A stretch of DNA of 64,000 nt from Limanda limanda (lineage: Eukaryota; Chordata; Actinopteri; Pleuronectiformes; Pleuronectidae): positions 3,242,406 through 3,306,405 of the forward strand of contig NC_083649.1 of assembly GCF_963576545.1 (NCBI RefSeq), in the 5' to 3' direction. Of the stretch, positions 44,011 through 55,241 are shown in pieces (positions within the stretch are counted from its first letter, which is position 1; each line of letters starts with the position of its first letter). Made by a program: the position numbers and the translations under genes. Below the pieces are notes generated by a model. The model was not told where the DNA came from. It saw only the letters and a list, made by a program, of their open reading frames with translations, and ran no database searches.

Positions 44011-46211
44011 CTTTAACTGCGACAAGCCCCCGCTGCTCCTCCATAAAATGGCTGTTGTCAGGGGGAAGCCTGCGGGAGCTGAGGGGCTCCAGCCCCGGTC
44101 ACACCCGGTTAAAGCCCCGGAAAGAGGCTCTATAATCGGGCTGGAGCTCCAGGATGTTCCTCCTGATTCATTTCTACGTGTTTCTACGTGTTTTCACTAC
44201 AATCTGAACCTTTTTAACATGTTTTCATTGAGAAACTAAAATAGTCCCGAACTAAGATCCAAACTTTGGCCTCGTTAACTGTTCAAACATTTCTGGAAGT
44301 CGAATCATTCTTTATAAATCAGTAGCAGAAACAGGATTTGATATTAACTGTTAACTGCTACATTTTCAAATCATCATATTTCACACTTCTACTCTGGAAA
44401 CATTTGTCTTCTCACACATTAAAGACCTCAGTGGACCAAACTCTCAACTTTACAGAGATGAACTCCTGAAAATCACATGGTGGACCCGTTTATTGAAGAG
44501 TTACATCCTCATCATTCTCCTGTTTGAAGATCTCATTCAAAGATGGATGAAATTTAACTGTTTACAACTGTCAGTGTTGTGTCTTTGTCACTTCATGTAG
44601 TGACTCCAGCTCAGTTACATCAGATTCAAGCAGCAGAAAGTTGCTCTAAACTCACACTGGAGCTGTAGTTTGTGTCATAGTACATTTCCATATTTTCCAT
44701 TACATTCTGAACTCTATAACACAGGAAACAACTGTACAGTGGCTTGTTGACAACGTCAGGAAGTTTTAAAACCAGGTCCTGATAAGAAACCAACGGCTGG
44801 TTCACCACGCAGGCAGGTGTGTCAGAGATCCCCCCCCACCTTCCCTGTGTGACAGTTTAATATACACAATCTATTGCAAAGTTATTTAGGAATATGCACC
44901 ACTGAAACAGTATGTATTTAGTTTTTTGGCCAGGTATTTACCTTTCATTGTTGTCTTGAGGATTCAATTATTAAATTTCGCACATCAGGAAAAACTGCAT
45001 GAATAATTTGTAGGTATAAATCCTGAACTGTGTTAAAAACTTACTGAGCTCCCTTTAATAAATAAAGAAGAAATGTAATAAAAAGCATAAAGCAATACAA
45101 AATTTAATAATAATGATGATAAGGAGCATTGAGTATAAATAGATTCATATATCTGTTGAATCATAAGCGAGTGCAGAAGACATAATACCCAAATAATCAA
45201 TAGATATATAGAACTGTTATAAACCATCTTGGTTCATGGGCTCTCTGCCCTCCGTGTGACGCTGGAGTGAGTAGCTGGGAGTCGACAAACATCTGGACAG
45301 CTGGATCTGGCAGATTTTAAAAACATTTTTATCATGGAAAAACTATAAAAATAAACATCTGCAATACACACCACCGAATACACACTTTGAATATGCATCA
45401 GTAAGACACAATATTCGCAGGCCACAGAAACATAATAGATTGCAGATTATGGTCTCAAACATTTTGTTTATTTTGTGGAAAGAAAGTAATTAACGTTGTC
45501 CCCCGAGATTTTGCATCACAGCCAAAAACCAAAACAGATCAAATAGCCGTGATTACACAACGGAAATCTACATCTGTAAAACTGGATCTCGTAGATTTTG
45601 TGCTTAAAATATGTTTACAACTGTTAAGTGGTTATGGAAGAACTATAATAAACCACGACATGTTCTTTGCCCTCTTTAAAGAGACAGTAGATGTGTCGTG
45701 GCTGCAGGAACCCGCCCTCTTAATCCTCATTGTATTCAGAGGGTTTTACTCTTTAGTCCCTGGATGGAACCATGTTGAGAAACCCGGTGCAGCCTGAGAA
45801 AGAAGGAGCTCTTGTTCCTCCGGAGAGTTTTTGTTTTCCGAGCATGCTGGGACTCATGCAGCCGGTCACAGTGCGGCCCAGAGGAACGACATGCACACCA
45901 GTTCACTGCAGGACAGACGTGTGTATTTAAAGCCGCTCAGCTGAGGCAGCAAACACAAGAGGGCACACTTTAATTATTACCCTCTAGAAAAGCCTGTGGT
46001 CAGGGCTGAGAGTCGATATCTTTTTATTTTACAAGAGAATCTGTCTGTAGATTTGTTTTTCTTGTACGGTCAAATATCATCTACCAGCACAGAAGCTCAG
46101 GTGTTGTGTTGACACCTGTTTTGAAGATTGTGTTATCCTGGGACCTTGTGTATTCCCATAAGGTTTTGTCTGTGGACTACTCCTTTAATCACTCACTATT
46201 GTCTATTATAG
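44011..46211. other. SAP30L intron 1, remainder
   Basis: Intronic sequence up to the acceptor 'tctattatag' at 46202-46211. AT-rich, with no embedded gene and a few short open frames by chance. Confidence 0.6.
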
Positions 46212-46334
46212 GTGCGACACCTCTACATCTGCGAGTTCCACAAGAACTTCATCCAGAGCGTCCGCAACAAGAGGAAGAGGAAGACCAGTGACGATGGAGG
46301 AGAATCTCCGGATCATGATGTGGAGGTGCCGGAG
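46212..46334 (+). CDS. SAP30L: SAP30L exon 2
   Basis: 41 codons, phase 0 at both ends (acceptor TATTATAG|GTG, donor GAG|GTAACG). Encodes VRHLYICEFHKNFIQSV, giving the remaining zinc ligands C69 and H72. The polybasic RNKRKRK (residues 80-86) is the nuclear/nucleolar localisation and lipid/DNA-binding segment known in the family. An acidic linker (DDGGESPDHDVEVPE) follows. Confidence 0.96.
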
Positions 46335-46641
46335 GTAACGTGGACGCCAGAGTTACACACAGTGACGTTGTGTTTGTGTGTTGAGCCCGAAGGACCTGTA
46401 GTTGTTTTGTAGAGCAAAGGAAGACAACACAATCAAAGAGGATACTTGTTTATATTCATCCAGTGTTTAGTTTTCCTTCTTTTGTTTCCAGTGTTTGCTA
46501 TGATGATTCCTCCAGAGACATCATTAAAATGTCGTCCCCTTTAAAAACTGAAGAGAAGTACATCTCTCAAAGATGGAGACAGGATAAAATGTCATCAAAT
46601 CTCCAACCCCAGTAACTGACTGTGTCCCTGCTTGTGTCCAG
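46335..46641. other. SAP30L intron 2
   Basis: 307-bp intron between GTAACG and CTTGTGTCCAG; no other feature. Confidence 0.9.
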
Positions 46642-46740
46642 GTCGACCTCTTCCAGCTGCAGGTGAACACGTTGAGACGCTACAAGCGACACTACAAGCT
46701 GCAGACCAGACCTGGACTCAACAAGGCCCAACTGGCAGAG
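46642..46740 (+). CDS. SAP30L: SAP30L exon 3
   Basis: 33 codons in phase 0. Encodes [20 protein letters not shown] and [13 protein letters not shown], the start of the conserved Sin3 (PAH3)-interacting region. Acceptor GTGTCCAG|GTC, donor GAG|GTGAGA. Confidence 0.96.
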
Positions 46741-47668
46741 GTGAGAAACAGCTGGTACCCGAAAGTGTAACGTAACTTTCATTTTAGATTAATAACCATG
46801 AAACTATATCAATATCTGAGCTTATATTAGACTCTGGTCCCAGTGATGGTTCCTAGTTCCAGCTGGCTGTGGAAATGCAGCTAAAGTGCAATTCAATCAA
46901 TAAATCAATCAATCAATCAATTCTTAAGGGAATAAAAAAGAACGCTTGCCGACTTCAATGCTGCTTTCCCCTCTAACTTTTTAATATTGTGTATTTTACA
47001 ATTAAATGTAGATAGCCTGTTATATATTTGAAGACTAATGTCGTCTCTATGAATGTGAGAATGAAAGAACAAGGAAATGTTTCGGACAATCTGAAGTGGT
47101 ACATAGCTGTTAATATTGAGGTGATATAATATATAGTAATTGTTGATTTTGCAATCATAAATACTGACGTCTGTAAATACACACTTAAATATATTTCCCA
47201 TATTATAACACACATTCTTGCCAGAAGTGCCTTTTGAGTACTTAATGCTTCATGTACTAATTTCTAGATTTAATTTCTAGATTTCAATTCCACAGCTGAA
47301 ACCTTTTCAGGAATCCTAACCTGCATTTTGCTCAGTGCAAACAGGGTCTGAATTGGGTTTTTAAGAATATGAATGAACAAAGATGGAGGGAGAGAAACTT
47401 TCGACTGTGGAGTTGTCAGCTTCTGTTTACCTCTTGATGTCTTCTCATGTTTGTTTAATGTAAATAACACAATCTGCAGCTCCCAGGTCCTTGCTTTCAG
47501 CTGTTAGTCAGACACTTACTGCACGACCCAGTGTTTGAATCCTTTCACCTGAACCACAGCCACCGTTTAGCTTTAAGGGATTTTGTTGTTGTGTTGACTG
47601 GAGTTTGACGTAGCTACTAGCTAACTGTCAGCTAGCCTTACATCCTGCCAGAGCCCAGTAGAGAGTGA
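46741..47668. other. SAP30L intron 3, left part
   Basis: AT-rich intron with an (AATC)n run at about 46889-46920. No gene. Confidence 0.6.
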
Positions 47669-47676
47669 GTTGCCAC

Positions 47677-48484
47677 TAGGGTTGCAAAGGGGTGGAAAGT
47701 TTCCGGTAAATTTCCGGAAACTTTTCACGGGAATATTAAGCGTGGGAATTTTGGGAATTTTGAAAAAAAAAAAAATATGCAAATTAAAGCAATAAAAACA
47801 TAATTTAAAACTCTATTTTAAAGATGTATGGAACGTTGAGTTTCAACCCTCCACTGGTCATTCTTCCATCACATGCACAGATAACTCCCAGCATGCTTCA
47901 CTCTACAGCAGGGCTATTGAGGCCTGCTGTAGAGTGAAGGACTAGTCAGGTAAGTTTCCATGATATTACTGGGGAAAATATATTAGCATGCTTATTGAGG
48001 ATTGTTCATCTGTTCATCTAGACTATTTCCATTATAATTTATCCATCAATTGTAAAATATGTTTACAGATGATTCCAATTGTTTGGCTAACTATTTATAT
48101 CTCTGGCATTGCATTAGTGTTTTTTTACAAACTTTTTTCTCATCTTATTCTACAGAACAATGCCACGTGCACTCTCTCATGTGTGGAGACATTTCACCTC
48201 ATCCAATGTAGAAGGAAAGGCTGTGTACATTTGCAAATACTGTGCAAAGACCTATGTTAAGAATGACACAACGATGCAGAAGCATATAGTCAAGTGCCCA
48301 AAGTTTCCTCAGGACTCAAATCAGCCTATGACACAACAAAATGTTTATATTTATGTCTGTATATGAGAAGGTTAATACAGTTAGTATAAATTACCCACAA
48401 CATTTCCAGTTTATTCCCATTAATTCCCGCTAATTCCCATGGAAAGTTTCCAACTTTGAAAATTCCCGGAATTTTGCAACCCTA
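47677..48484 (+). mobile_element. BED-only hAT-like element, copy 4 (808 bp) in SAP30L intron 3
   Basis: Best-preserved full-length copy. Ends TAGGGTTGCAAAG and TTTTGCAACCCTA, with a perfect 8-bp duplication GTTGCCAC at 47669-47676 and 48485-48492. From left to right: TIR with repeated GGAAACTTTCC-like palindromes; a 17-bp perfect hairpin (47896-47912 with 47923-47939); a consensus donor CAG|GTAAGT at 47949/47950; a pyrimidine-rich tract and acceptor TTCTACAG at 48148-48155; the BED ORF; and the right TIR. It lies in the sense direction of SAP30L, so its splice sites could act as a cryptic exon in that transcript. Confidence 0.95.
48160..48366 (+). CDS. BED-type zinc-finger peptide of hAT element, copy 4
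   Basis: 68-aa intact ORF from ATG at 48160, four bases after the splice acceptor. Identical to copy 2 except Asp at residue 52 for Gly. Ligands C25, C28, H42, C46. The downstream donor-like site seen in other copies is altered here (GTTAAT for GTAAAT). Whether it is translated is unknown. Confidence 0.6.
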   Translation: MPRALSHVWRHFTSSNVEGKAVYICKYCAKTYVKNDTTMQKHIVKCPKFPQDSNQPMTQQNVYIYVCI

Positions 48485-48492
48485 GTTGCCAC

Positions 48493-50097
48493 CAGAGTTG
48501 AGTTTGACGTTTAAGTAGCTTGTTAGCATGACAGCTGTGTCAGTACAGAGCTCAACCACTTATCTTTCTAAAAACTCAACACACGCTCTCCTCCAGTTAC
48601 ACAAACTTCACTTCACAACTCTGGAGGAAGCTATGAGTTTCCTCTCTGAACTAACAAGGCGTGTGGTTAATCGTGTGTGACGCTGAACGCCATGCGAGCC
48701 TCCTTCACGAGGTGTCGCCAGCATCTCTCTTCCTGACCCTTGGCTCCATGTCACTCGTGTGCCGTGATATACGTCGTGTGGCGGCTCGTGGTCGGCAGTA
48801 ATTGGTTGTGGAGAGATTGTTAGTGTGAGTTGCCGAGCCGACAGGTGGACCTGGTGCAGCTGGCTCCGGGTCCAGCAGACAGCGCTCTCAGTCATGAATG
48901 AATGAAACTGTAAGTTGAACGTTTCCCTCGGCTTTAACTCGGGGTTCAGGCCCCTTTTATTAATGAGGCTCCCACATCATTAATAAAGCAGCAGTCAACA
49001 GCTCCACAACCAGCAGCTGCAGCAGCCGCCCCCCCCACCCACCCCTCCCTTCGGCTCAGGAGAACCAGGGGCTGCGGCGCACGGCTGCACACAGGATGTT
49101 TGTTTTCTTCTCCTCCTGCTACTTCATAAATCCAAACAGACGTTACTCACTTCGGTTAAGTGAAACTCGTCTGGAGTCGCCGATGATGAATATCTAAAAC
49201 GTTTTAAGTTTCGTCCAAATCAACAGTTATTGATCAAACTCTTTTGCAGTTGGGCGTCGTTCACACAGAAGCTTCTAATGAACAGTAAAGTCCAGATGTT
49301 TGAGTGTTGTGTGAGTCAGTGTCTCTGGGTTTAACTCTTCTCTCCACTTGGGCTTTGGTGGATTTTATAAAGTAAACTTTGGAAGTGTCCATCGGGCCAA
49401 CAACAACACAACAAATGTGTTCATGATTGTAAAGTAGATGAAGATCTCAACATTTTAGATGATTTCTAAACGTAAATATAGATTTGTCCGTCACCAATCG
49501 GTGTAAAACTTTAACTTTACTGATCCAGTAAAGGCAGGCAGCGAATTCATGAGTTTTCCTTTATTTCATGATCATTATCCATAAGTTCTTTGTTTCTGGA
49601 TTGTTATTGAGACATAATTAGCTCTCTGAAGACACCATGCTGTTTCCTTGTGACTTTGCCAGGACCCTGCTTTCTCAGAAATGGTCGTTCCTTTGAAATT
49701 TTGTCAGGAACATTTCTATAAACATCCTTAGAATAATATGTCTTCTTTGTGATGTGCAGCCTTTCACTTTTTCTCTTAAAAATTAACTTCACCTCGTAGA
49801 TGAATCATGGAAGTTGTGGCTCCGGCCCCAGTTTTCTGCGAGCCAAAAGAAAAAAGATAACTTACCCAAACATGACACAAACATGACATAAATTATGTTT
49901 TCCCTTGTCCAGTCCAGTGTTTTCCCAAAGTACAGGCTTATGAAGAATAAACCAAGTGGTTACACTCCCCCGCTAACATGACAGGGCCTGAATATCATTT
50001 CAACACAAGACAAATCATGGAAATTATTCTTATGAGAAATATGTTGGATGTACACTGAGCTTTTATGTGAACTTTTGCTTCTCCCCCTCCTCTGCAG
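48493..50097. other. SAP30L intron 3, right part
   Basis: Ends at the strong acceptor CCCTCCTCTGCAG (50085-50097). 48650-49150 is GC-richer; a C run lies at 49029-49036. No exon seen. Confidence 0.6.
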
Positions 50098-50226
50098 ACG
50101 GTGAGTCGTCACTTCAGGAACATCCCGGTGAACGAGAAGGAGACGCTGACGTACTTCATCTACATGGTGAAGAGCAGCAAGAGCCGCTTGGACCAGAAAG
50201 GAGACGGCGGGAAACCGTTGGACTAA
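50098..50226 (+). CDS. SAP30L: SAP30L exon 4 (last)
   Basis: 42 codons plus TAA (50224-50226). Encodes TVSRHFRNIPVNEKETLTYF and IYMVKSSKSRLDQK, the C-terminal helices of the Sin3-binding domain, then a short GDGGKPLD tail. Begins in phase 0 after TCTGCAG. Confidence 0.96.
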   Translation, partial: TVSRHFRNIPVNEKETLTYFIYMVKSSKSRLDQKGDGGKPLD

Positions 50227-52800
50227 AGCTTCTCCCGACGACACCCGCAGCCATCGACAGAGATCTAAACCCACGGTGACAAACGAGCATTACTGAAGCT
50301 GGACACCACTAACTACAGCAGCCACCGCTATGACAAGCTCCTCCCACAATCCTGCGCCCCACTCCTCCTTCGCACCAGACAGTGACTCTCTCTCTGTCCT
50401 CAAAGGACGACTCGCGGAGAAGGAGGCCGAAGAATTCAGGATGGGGACGAGTTTTCGCTTTTCGCCCATTTCGCCCTTTTCAGATAAACCCCAGTCCGGG
50501 CACCTGTTGCCACGACGACCGATCCTCTCTCTCTCTCTCTCCTCCGCAAAAAGCCGAGTCCCTAAAGACTGTCGAGGACCAGGACGCCGCCGGGTTTCCA
50601 CGTCGTCACGCTGTAATGTAACTTGTCGATATGTACAAAAGGAATCACGTCCGATCTGAAGTAACCTGGTGGAATGAAATGTACAAAATTAGCGCTGCCT
50701 TAAGTGTGAAAAAGCAAAACACGTTTTGGTAATTTTGGGGGGGGGGGTTTTCTTTTTTCTTGTCTTTGCCGAGTTGACTGTTAAAACACGTTTTTTCGCC
50801 ATCCGCGAGTAAAACGCTTGTGCCAAACAGAGACCGAAAGAAGAGTGTTGGTGATGAATGAGGCCGAGTGGGGGGGGGGGGGGGGGTTTCCTCTTCTTTT
50901 TTTTAATGTGAAAGAACGAATGAATTGTAGGAAAGTGGAGCCGCCGAGCTCGGGCTCACAAAACTGGCAAAGTCTTTCGCACTCTAAAATGAAGAAGTCG
51001 CCGTTTTCCGACCGAACGTGAAGCAGTGAACGACTGTGGTGAACGAAGCGCTCTTCTTCTTCGTTCTCCTCCATCGTATAAACACACAAGGATTCATCTC
51101 TCTGAGCATTTGCAGGCGGTCGCTACTTCCTTTTTAAAAAAAAATACATATATATATATTTAGTTTCTTTCTTTTTAGTTGAGCCACAATTCTATTGGTT
51201 GTATAAAGTTGTTTCTTGGAGATATGATTTAGTTTTGTTGTTTTTGTTTTTTCAGCTAAAAGGAAATGTGTGCGTTTGTGTGTGTGTGTGTACTTGTACT
51301 TCTGTCTCTGTGAGGACTTGTTTCACCTTTCGGAGAGAGGACTTCTCAGCCGGTCCTCGGGAACTGAAAAGGCTGCTCGAGTGTTCATACTTGATATTAG
51401 GGTGGTGTTATGGTTTAGGCGTTTATTTGTGGTAGTAAAAGTTAAGGGTAGTGGGCTCGAGTGTTTTATGTCAACAAGTGTCCTCAGACAAGATGGAAGT
51501 ACAAGTATGTGTGAGTGTGTGTGTGTGTGTGAAACGGGGGAAAGAGTCAATATTGGCACCTTTTTAATATTTAAGAGTTTATAGTGGACGGCGTCTCAAC
51601 TCTTGATTTGAAGCTTTTCCAACCCGGATGTATTTCAAGAAGCTGGATCGATGACTGTAGATTGTTCTTCTGTTTCTTCCCATAGTTCAAATGTCACGCA
51701 GCAGATCTCATTCACTTCACAGTCACTTAAAGTCACTTCGATTACCCACACTCGTAGATATTAGTCCTCCATAACTGAATGCCTTCTGTCTTGATCCGTG
51801 TCCCATCGTTCCTCTAAAGTTTTGTGGAAATCTGTCCAGTGGTTTTAAGCATAATCCTGCTGGGGACCGGGGAGGAAACATAAAAACATGTCTCACAGCT
51901 TCTGGATGCTCGTGGTCCTCATCATGCTGCAGAAATCTGTTTCACAGGAAGTCTTCGATGTTTAACAGGTTGATGCAGATCTGAAACTGTCCCTCTGGCT
52001 CATGAGCTTAACTGAATGTCAAACACGTCCAATGTGAATCTAATTTGGCTCCAAAACTAAATCACAACCGAACCGGATCAGTGTTGCTGGGTTACCACTG
52101 GACTCCTTACAGGTTTCACATTTGTACGTAAACAGCGACTCTGCTAGTTTTGGCTGCAACTTATGATTTATTTTCCTTATTTCTATTTAAGTAACCTATC
52201 ACTCGTCCAGTTTGTGCCGAGTATGAAAAGCTCTGCAGAGCTGAAGAATCACGTCTCGGTCGAGCTTTGCCATCAGCCGTTCGACCGGGTCTTTTTAATT
52301 TTCACCAAACCGCCGGCAGTGATGAGCGATGACCAGCAGGTGGCCTCCTGTGACCCTGTTACCGTTAAACATGATCAATCTGACACGTTATTTAAATCCT
52401 CCGTCTTGTTACCGACGTCCGACTTCTGTTTGTCCGTCATCTTCAGACGCTCGTCCTCTGTAAACTTTATTTCTTTTCTTTTTAAATGATGGCGACTTCA
52501 CGAGCGTACACACTGTTTGAGCTTCTTCTTTCTTTTTCTTTTTTTATCTCGTCATCTTTTGTCGCGTTATATTTAAGTTGACCAGGTTTCATTTTGTTAG
52601 TGTTTGTATTTTTTCAGTTTTGGCTTGTAGGTTTTTTTGTTAGTGTCATGTAGAGAAACACCCGACTTTATTAACTCATAGGCCATGCCACATTAACCTA
52701 ATTATTGTATTAGAAAAAAACATATTTAAATATGACTGCTTATTGCTCCTGATGATGATGATGATAATAATTATAATAAATGTATTGTACAGGCAGAATC
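50227..52800 (+). other. SAP30L: SAP30L 3' UTR (probable extent)
   Basis: No other gene begins before the AATAAA at 52775-52780, which is preceded by T-rich and ATGATG-rich sequence; a long 3' UTR of about 2.5 kb is therefore proposed. Poly(G) runs are at 50738-50747 and 50871-50886, and a GT-rich stretch at 51278-51292. Earlier weak signals are not excluded. Confidence 0.55.
52775..52780 (+). terminator. SAP30L: Candidate SAP30L polyadenylation signal
   Basis: AATAAA followed by TGTATTGTACAG and then T/G-rich sequence. Confidence 0.55.
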
Positions 52801-54763
52801 AAAGCTCTCGTCTCTGTTCATTCACAGATTCTCCCACTGACTCACAGGATGTTTATGTTTCTCCTGATTTTAACAAACACATTGAAATGATTTTTGAAAT
52901 AATACAATTTTAGAATTAAGGATGAAAACAAACCTGATTTTATCTTTAGGTGGAGGCAGAAGTTGCCATAACAGACACCCGCCACTAGATGTCGCTATGG
53001 ACTCGCCTGCTGGATGAGGTCAGCCGGATGTGGGGGTGGAGAAGTTGAAGTTTGAAACCAAACGCTTTTGTTTTTCAGTTTATTTTCCTCTAACTTTATT
53101 AAAAACATTAATTCTATTTAAAGTAATTTCACCTCTTTACACAAAAAACAGACGTGATTTGAATCACCCACTTATAATTATCACCTATAATAAATATATA
53201 TATATATATTTAGACTAAGCTCACAAATCTGCACAGAACTAGAACTCGTCTTTTATTTAATGTATTAATTAAATGGTAAATTAAAAACAAATAATGTGAT
53301 GTTGCCCATTCATTTTATTTTTAATATGTTTCCCATTAATACATGTTTTTCAGTCTATGGTTTTTCCACAGTGGGACTTAAAATAAGAGCATTTAAATAT
53401 TGCCCATCGGTTTTGAATTAAGATCAATCTTTAAGCAAACTGTGCATGAATTAATAAAAGAATCCAAGACCACCAGATGATATTTAGAATATTCAGTAAA
53501 CAACTCTTACTTTTGAAAAGTCCGTTATTGACGATTCAATTAAATTCATAACAATAAAATAACTTCCCCCAGCAAACGAGTATAAGAAAAAATAAAGATG
53601 TCAGTTTCCACCACAGCTCGAGTGTCTTAAAATAATTCATTTATTTACTGAACTTTATATAACTTCACATCTAATGTACATTTCCGTCCACATCGCACAG
53701 TCGTAAAACACTTCAGTCCCTTTAATGTTGAGTTTGGAGTTTTTGTGGGAGTGAGAGTTTTCTGCTGTGCGTCATGAAAACTTTTTAAAACATTTAAAAC
53801 GTGTCGTCGTGTTTCTCTCTCTCCTCCACACGCACAGGGACGTTAATTCTTCTGAGGTAGATTCGCTTCATTCAGAACGTGTACAGCCGCTCTGACTGAA
53901 ATACTGCAGTAAAACCGTTATAGTGTTTTTATGCTTTAATACCAAATTCAACGGGATGAAACCGGGACTGAAAAAACGTCTCCCCTCAAAAAACTGTTGA
54001 TCATTTCACTTCACATCACGTTTCCTGTTAATCAATGTTATTAAATATAAAATAACATTTGCTTTTGTTTCAGTTCGAGACTGAAAATCTTTTTTGCTAT
54101 AGGAACATTTTTTTTTTGCAGATGAGAAATTGTGGAAAATACTTTCAAACCAGAATTAATTAATAAAAGTAAAGAATGTTTAGCGAGAATCAGACTAAAG
54201 AAAATAATATTTACCTACACAAGCATTTTTTAAATGTTCACATTTCAAAAAACTCTTATTTTTGGCGTTGGATTAAATTAGGTGCACGCAGCCAATACGC
54301 GGCAAAAATCTGGTTATTAAATGTGGATTGTGTAAAAACGCAATTAATTAAAAGTAAATTAAACTTTATGCAACTTTCTTGTTTGATAAAAGTTTATCAG
54401 AAGAAGCAGTAACGACTTAAAACTGTTTAAGTAAAATCTTTGCGTAAATGTGGCACAATTACGCATCGTGCAGTGAGTTCTGCGGACTGTAAATTAATTT
54501 AAGCTTCATTATAATTGAATTCTTGCACTTTTGTATTAATTTTCTTCGAGACAATCTCTTCATATATCGTCTCATCATCTGTCCTGGTTTATTCTCTGAG
54601 CAGAAACATCACAACAACACAACAACTACAACACATCTACACACTGGTTCTTTGGGGGGAGACGTGTTTCTTGGGGGTCACGGTGTCAACATGTGGTTTA
54701 TACAGTACCGGAGGTGGAGACATCAAAAAGCAGAAATACCACAAACAGCAAACACCTACAGTC

Positions 54764-54765
<2 letters not shown>

Positions 54766-54822
<57 letters not shown>
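54766..54822. repeat. (GT)n microsatellite
   Basis: About 28 GT units, possibly within the HAND1 3' UTR. Confidence 0.95.
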
Positions 54823-54825
<3 letters not shown>

Positions 54826-55047
54826 GTGTCCACGTCACACCAGGAGAACATCAGATCAGCAACAACAGAAACACAATAATACAAACAAAAAAAATAAAGA
54901 AGGTGTCCGCCGTTCACCTCGTTTGCGCGTCGTCCTTTAGTTCTGTCCGTTCTGCGCGTCCATGTACGTGCACAGCGGTGCGTTCAGGGTCAGTCAGTGG
55001 CTTTTTAATCTGATTTGAATCCAGAGTCTGTGGAGGGGTTTGGGGGG

Positions 55048-55144
55048 TGATGGAGGGATGGAGGGATGGAGGGATGGAGGGATGGAGGGATGGAGGGATG
55101 GATGGATGGAGGGATGGATGGAGGGAGGGATGGAGGGATGGAGG
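55048..55144. repeat. GGAT/GGAG short tandem repeat at the HAND1 stop codon
   Basis: About twelve copies of an 8-bp 'gatggagg' type unit, ending one base before the reverse complement of the HAND1 stop codon, i.e. the very start of the 3' UTR. Confidence 0.92.
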
Positions 55145-55145
55145 G

Positions 55146-55241
55146 TCACTGGTTGAGCTCCAGGGCCCAGACCTGCTGCGGCCAGCCGGTCCGGCCCTTC
55201 ACCTTCTTCTCGGCTCCTAAAGAGTCCTGCAGGCCGTCGGT
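55146..55241 (-). CDS. HAND1: HAND1 exon 2 (last)
   Basis: 31 codons plus TGA (55146-55148). Encodes [20 protein letters not shown] followed by [11 protein letters not shown], the highly conserved C-terminus of HAND proteins. Acceptor CCACCCGCAG|ACC on the minus strand, phase 0. Joins to exon 1 after ...KRKREL. Confidence 0.95.
   Translation of the reverse strand, partial: TDGLQDSLGAEKKVKGRTGWPQQVWALELNQ

Larger units (their letters stand above)
52801..55145. other. Convergent intergenic region and HAND1 3' UTR
   Basis: Between the two tail-to-tail genes. The part nearest 55145 should be HAND1 3' UTR (minus strand). A minus-strand AATAAA lies at 54587-54592 (read as TTTATT on +), one possible end. 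A GT array spans 54766-54822. No exon seen. Confidence 0.5.
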
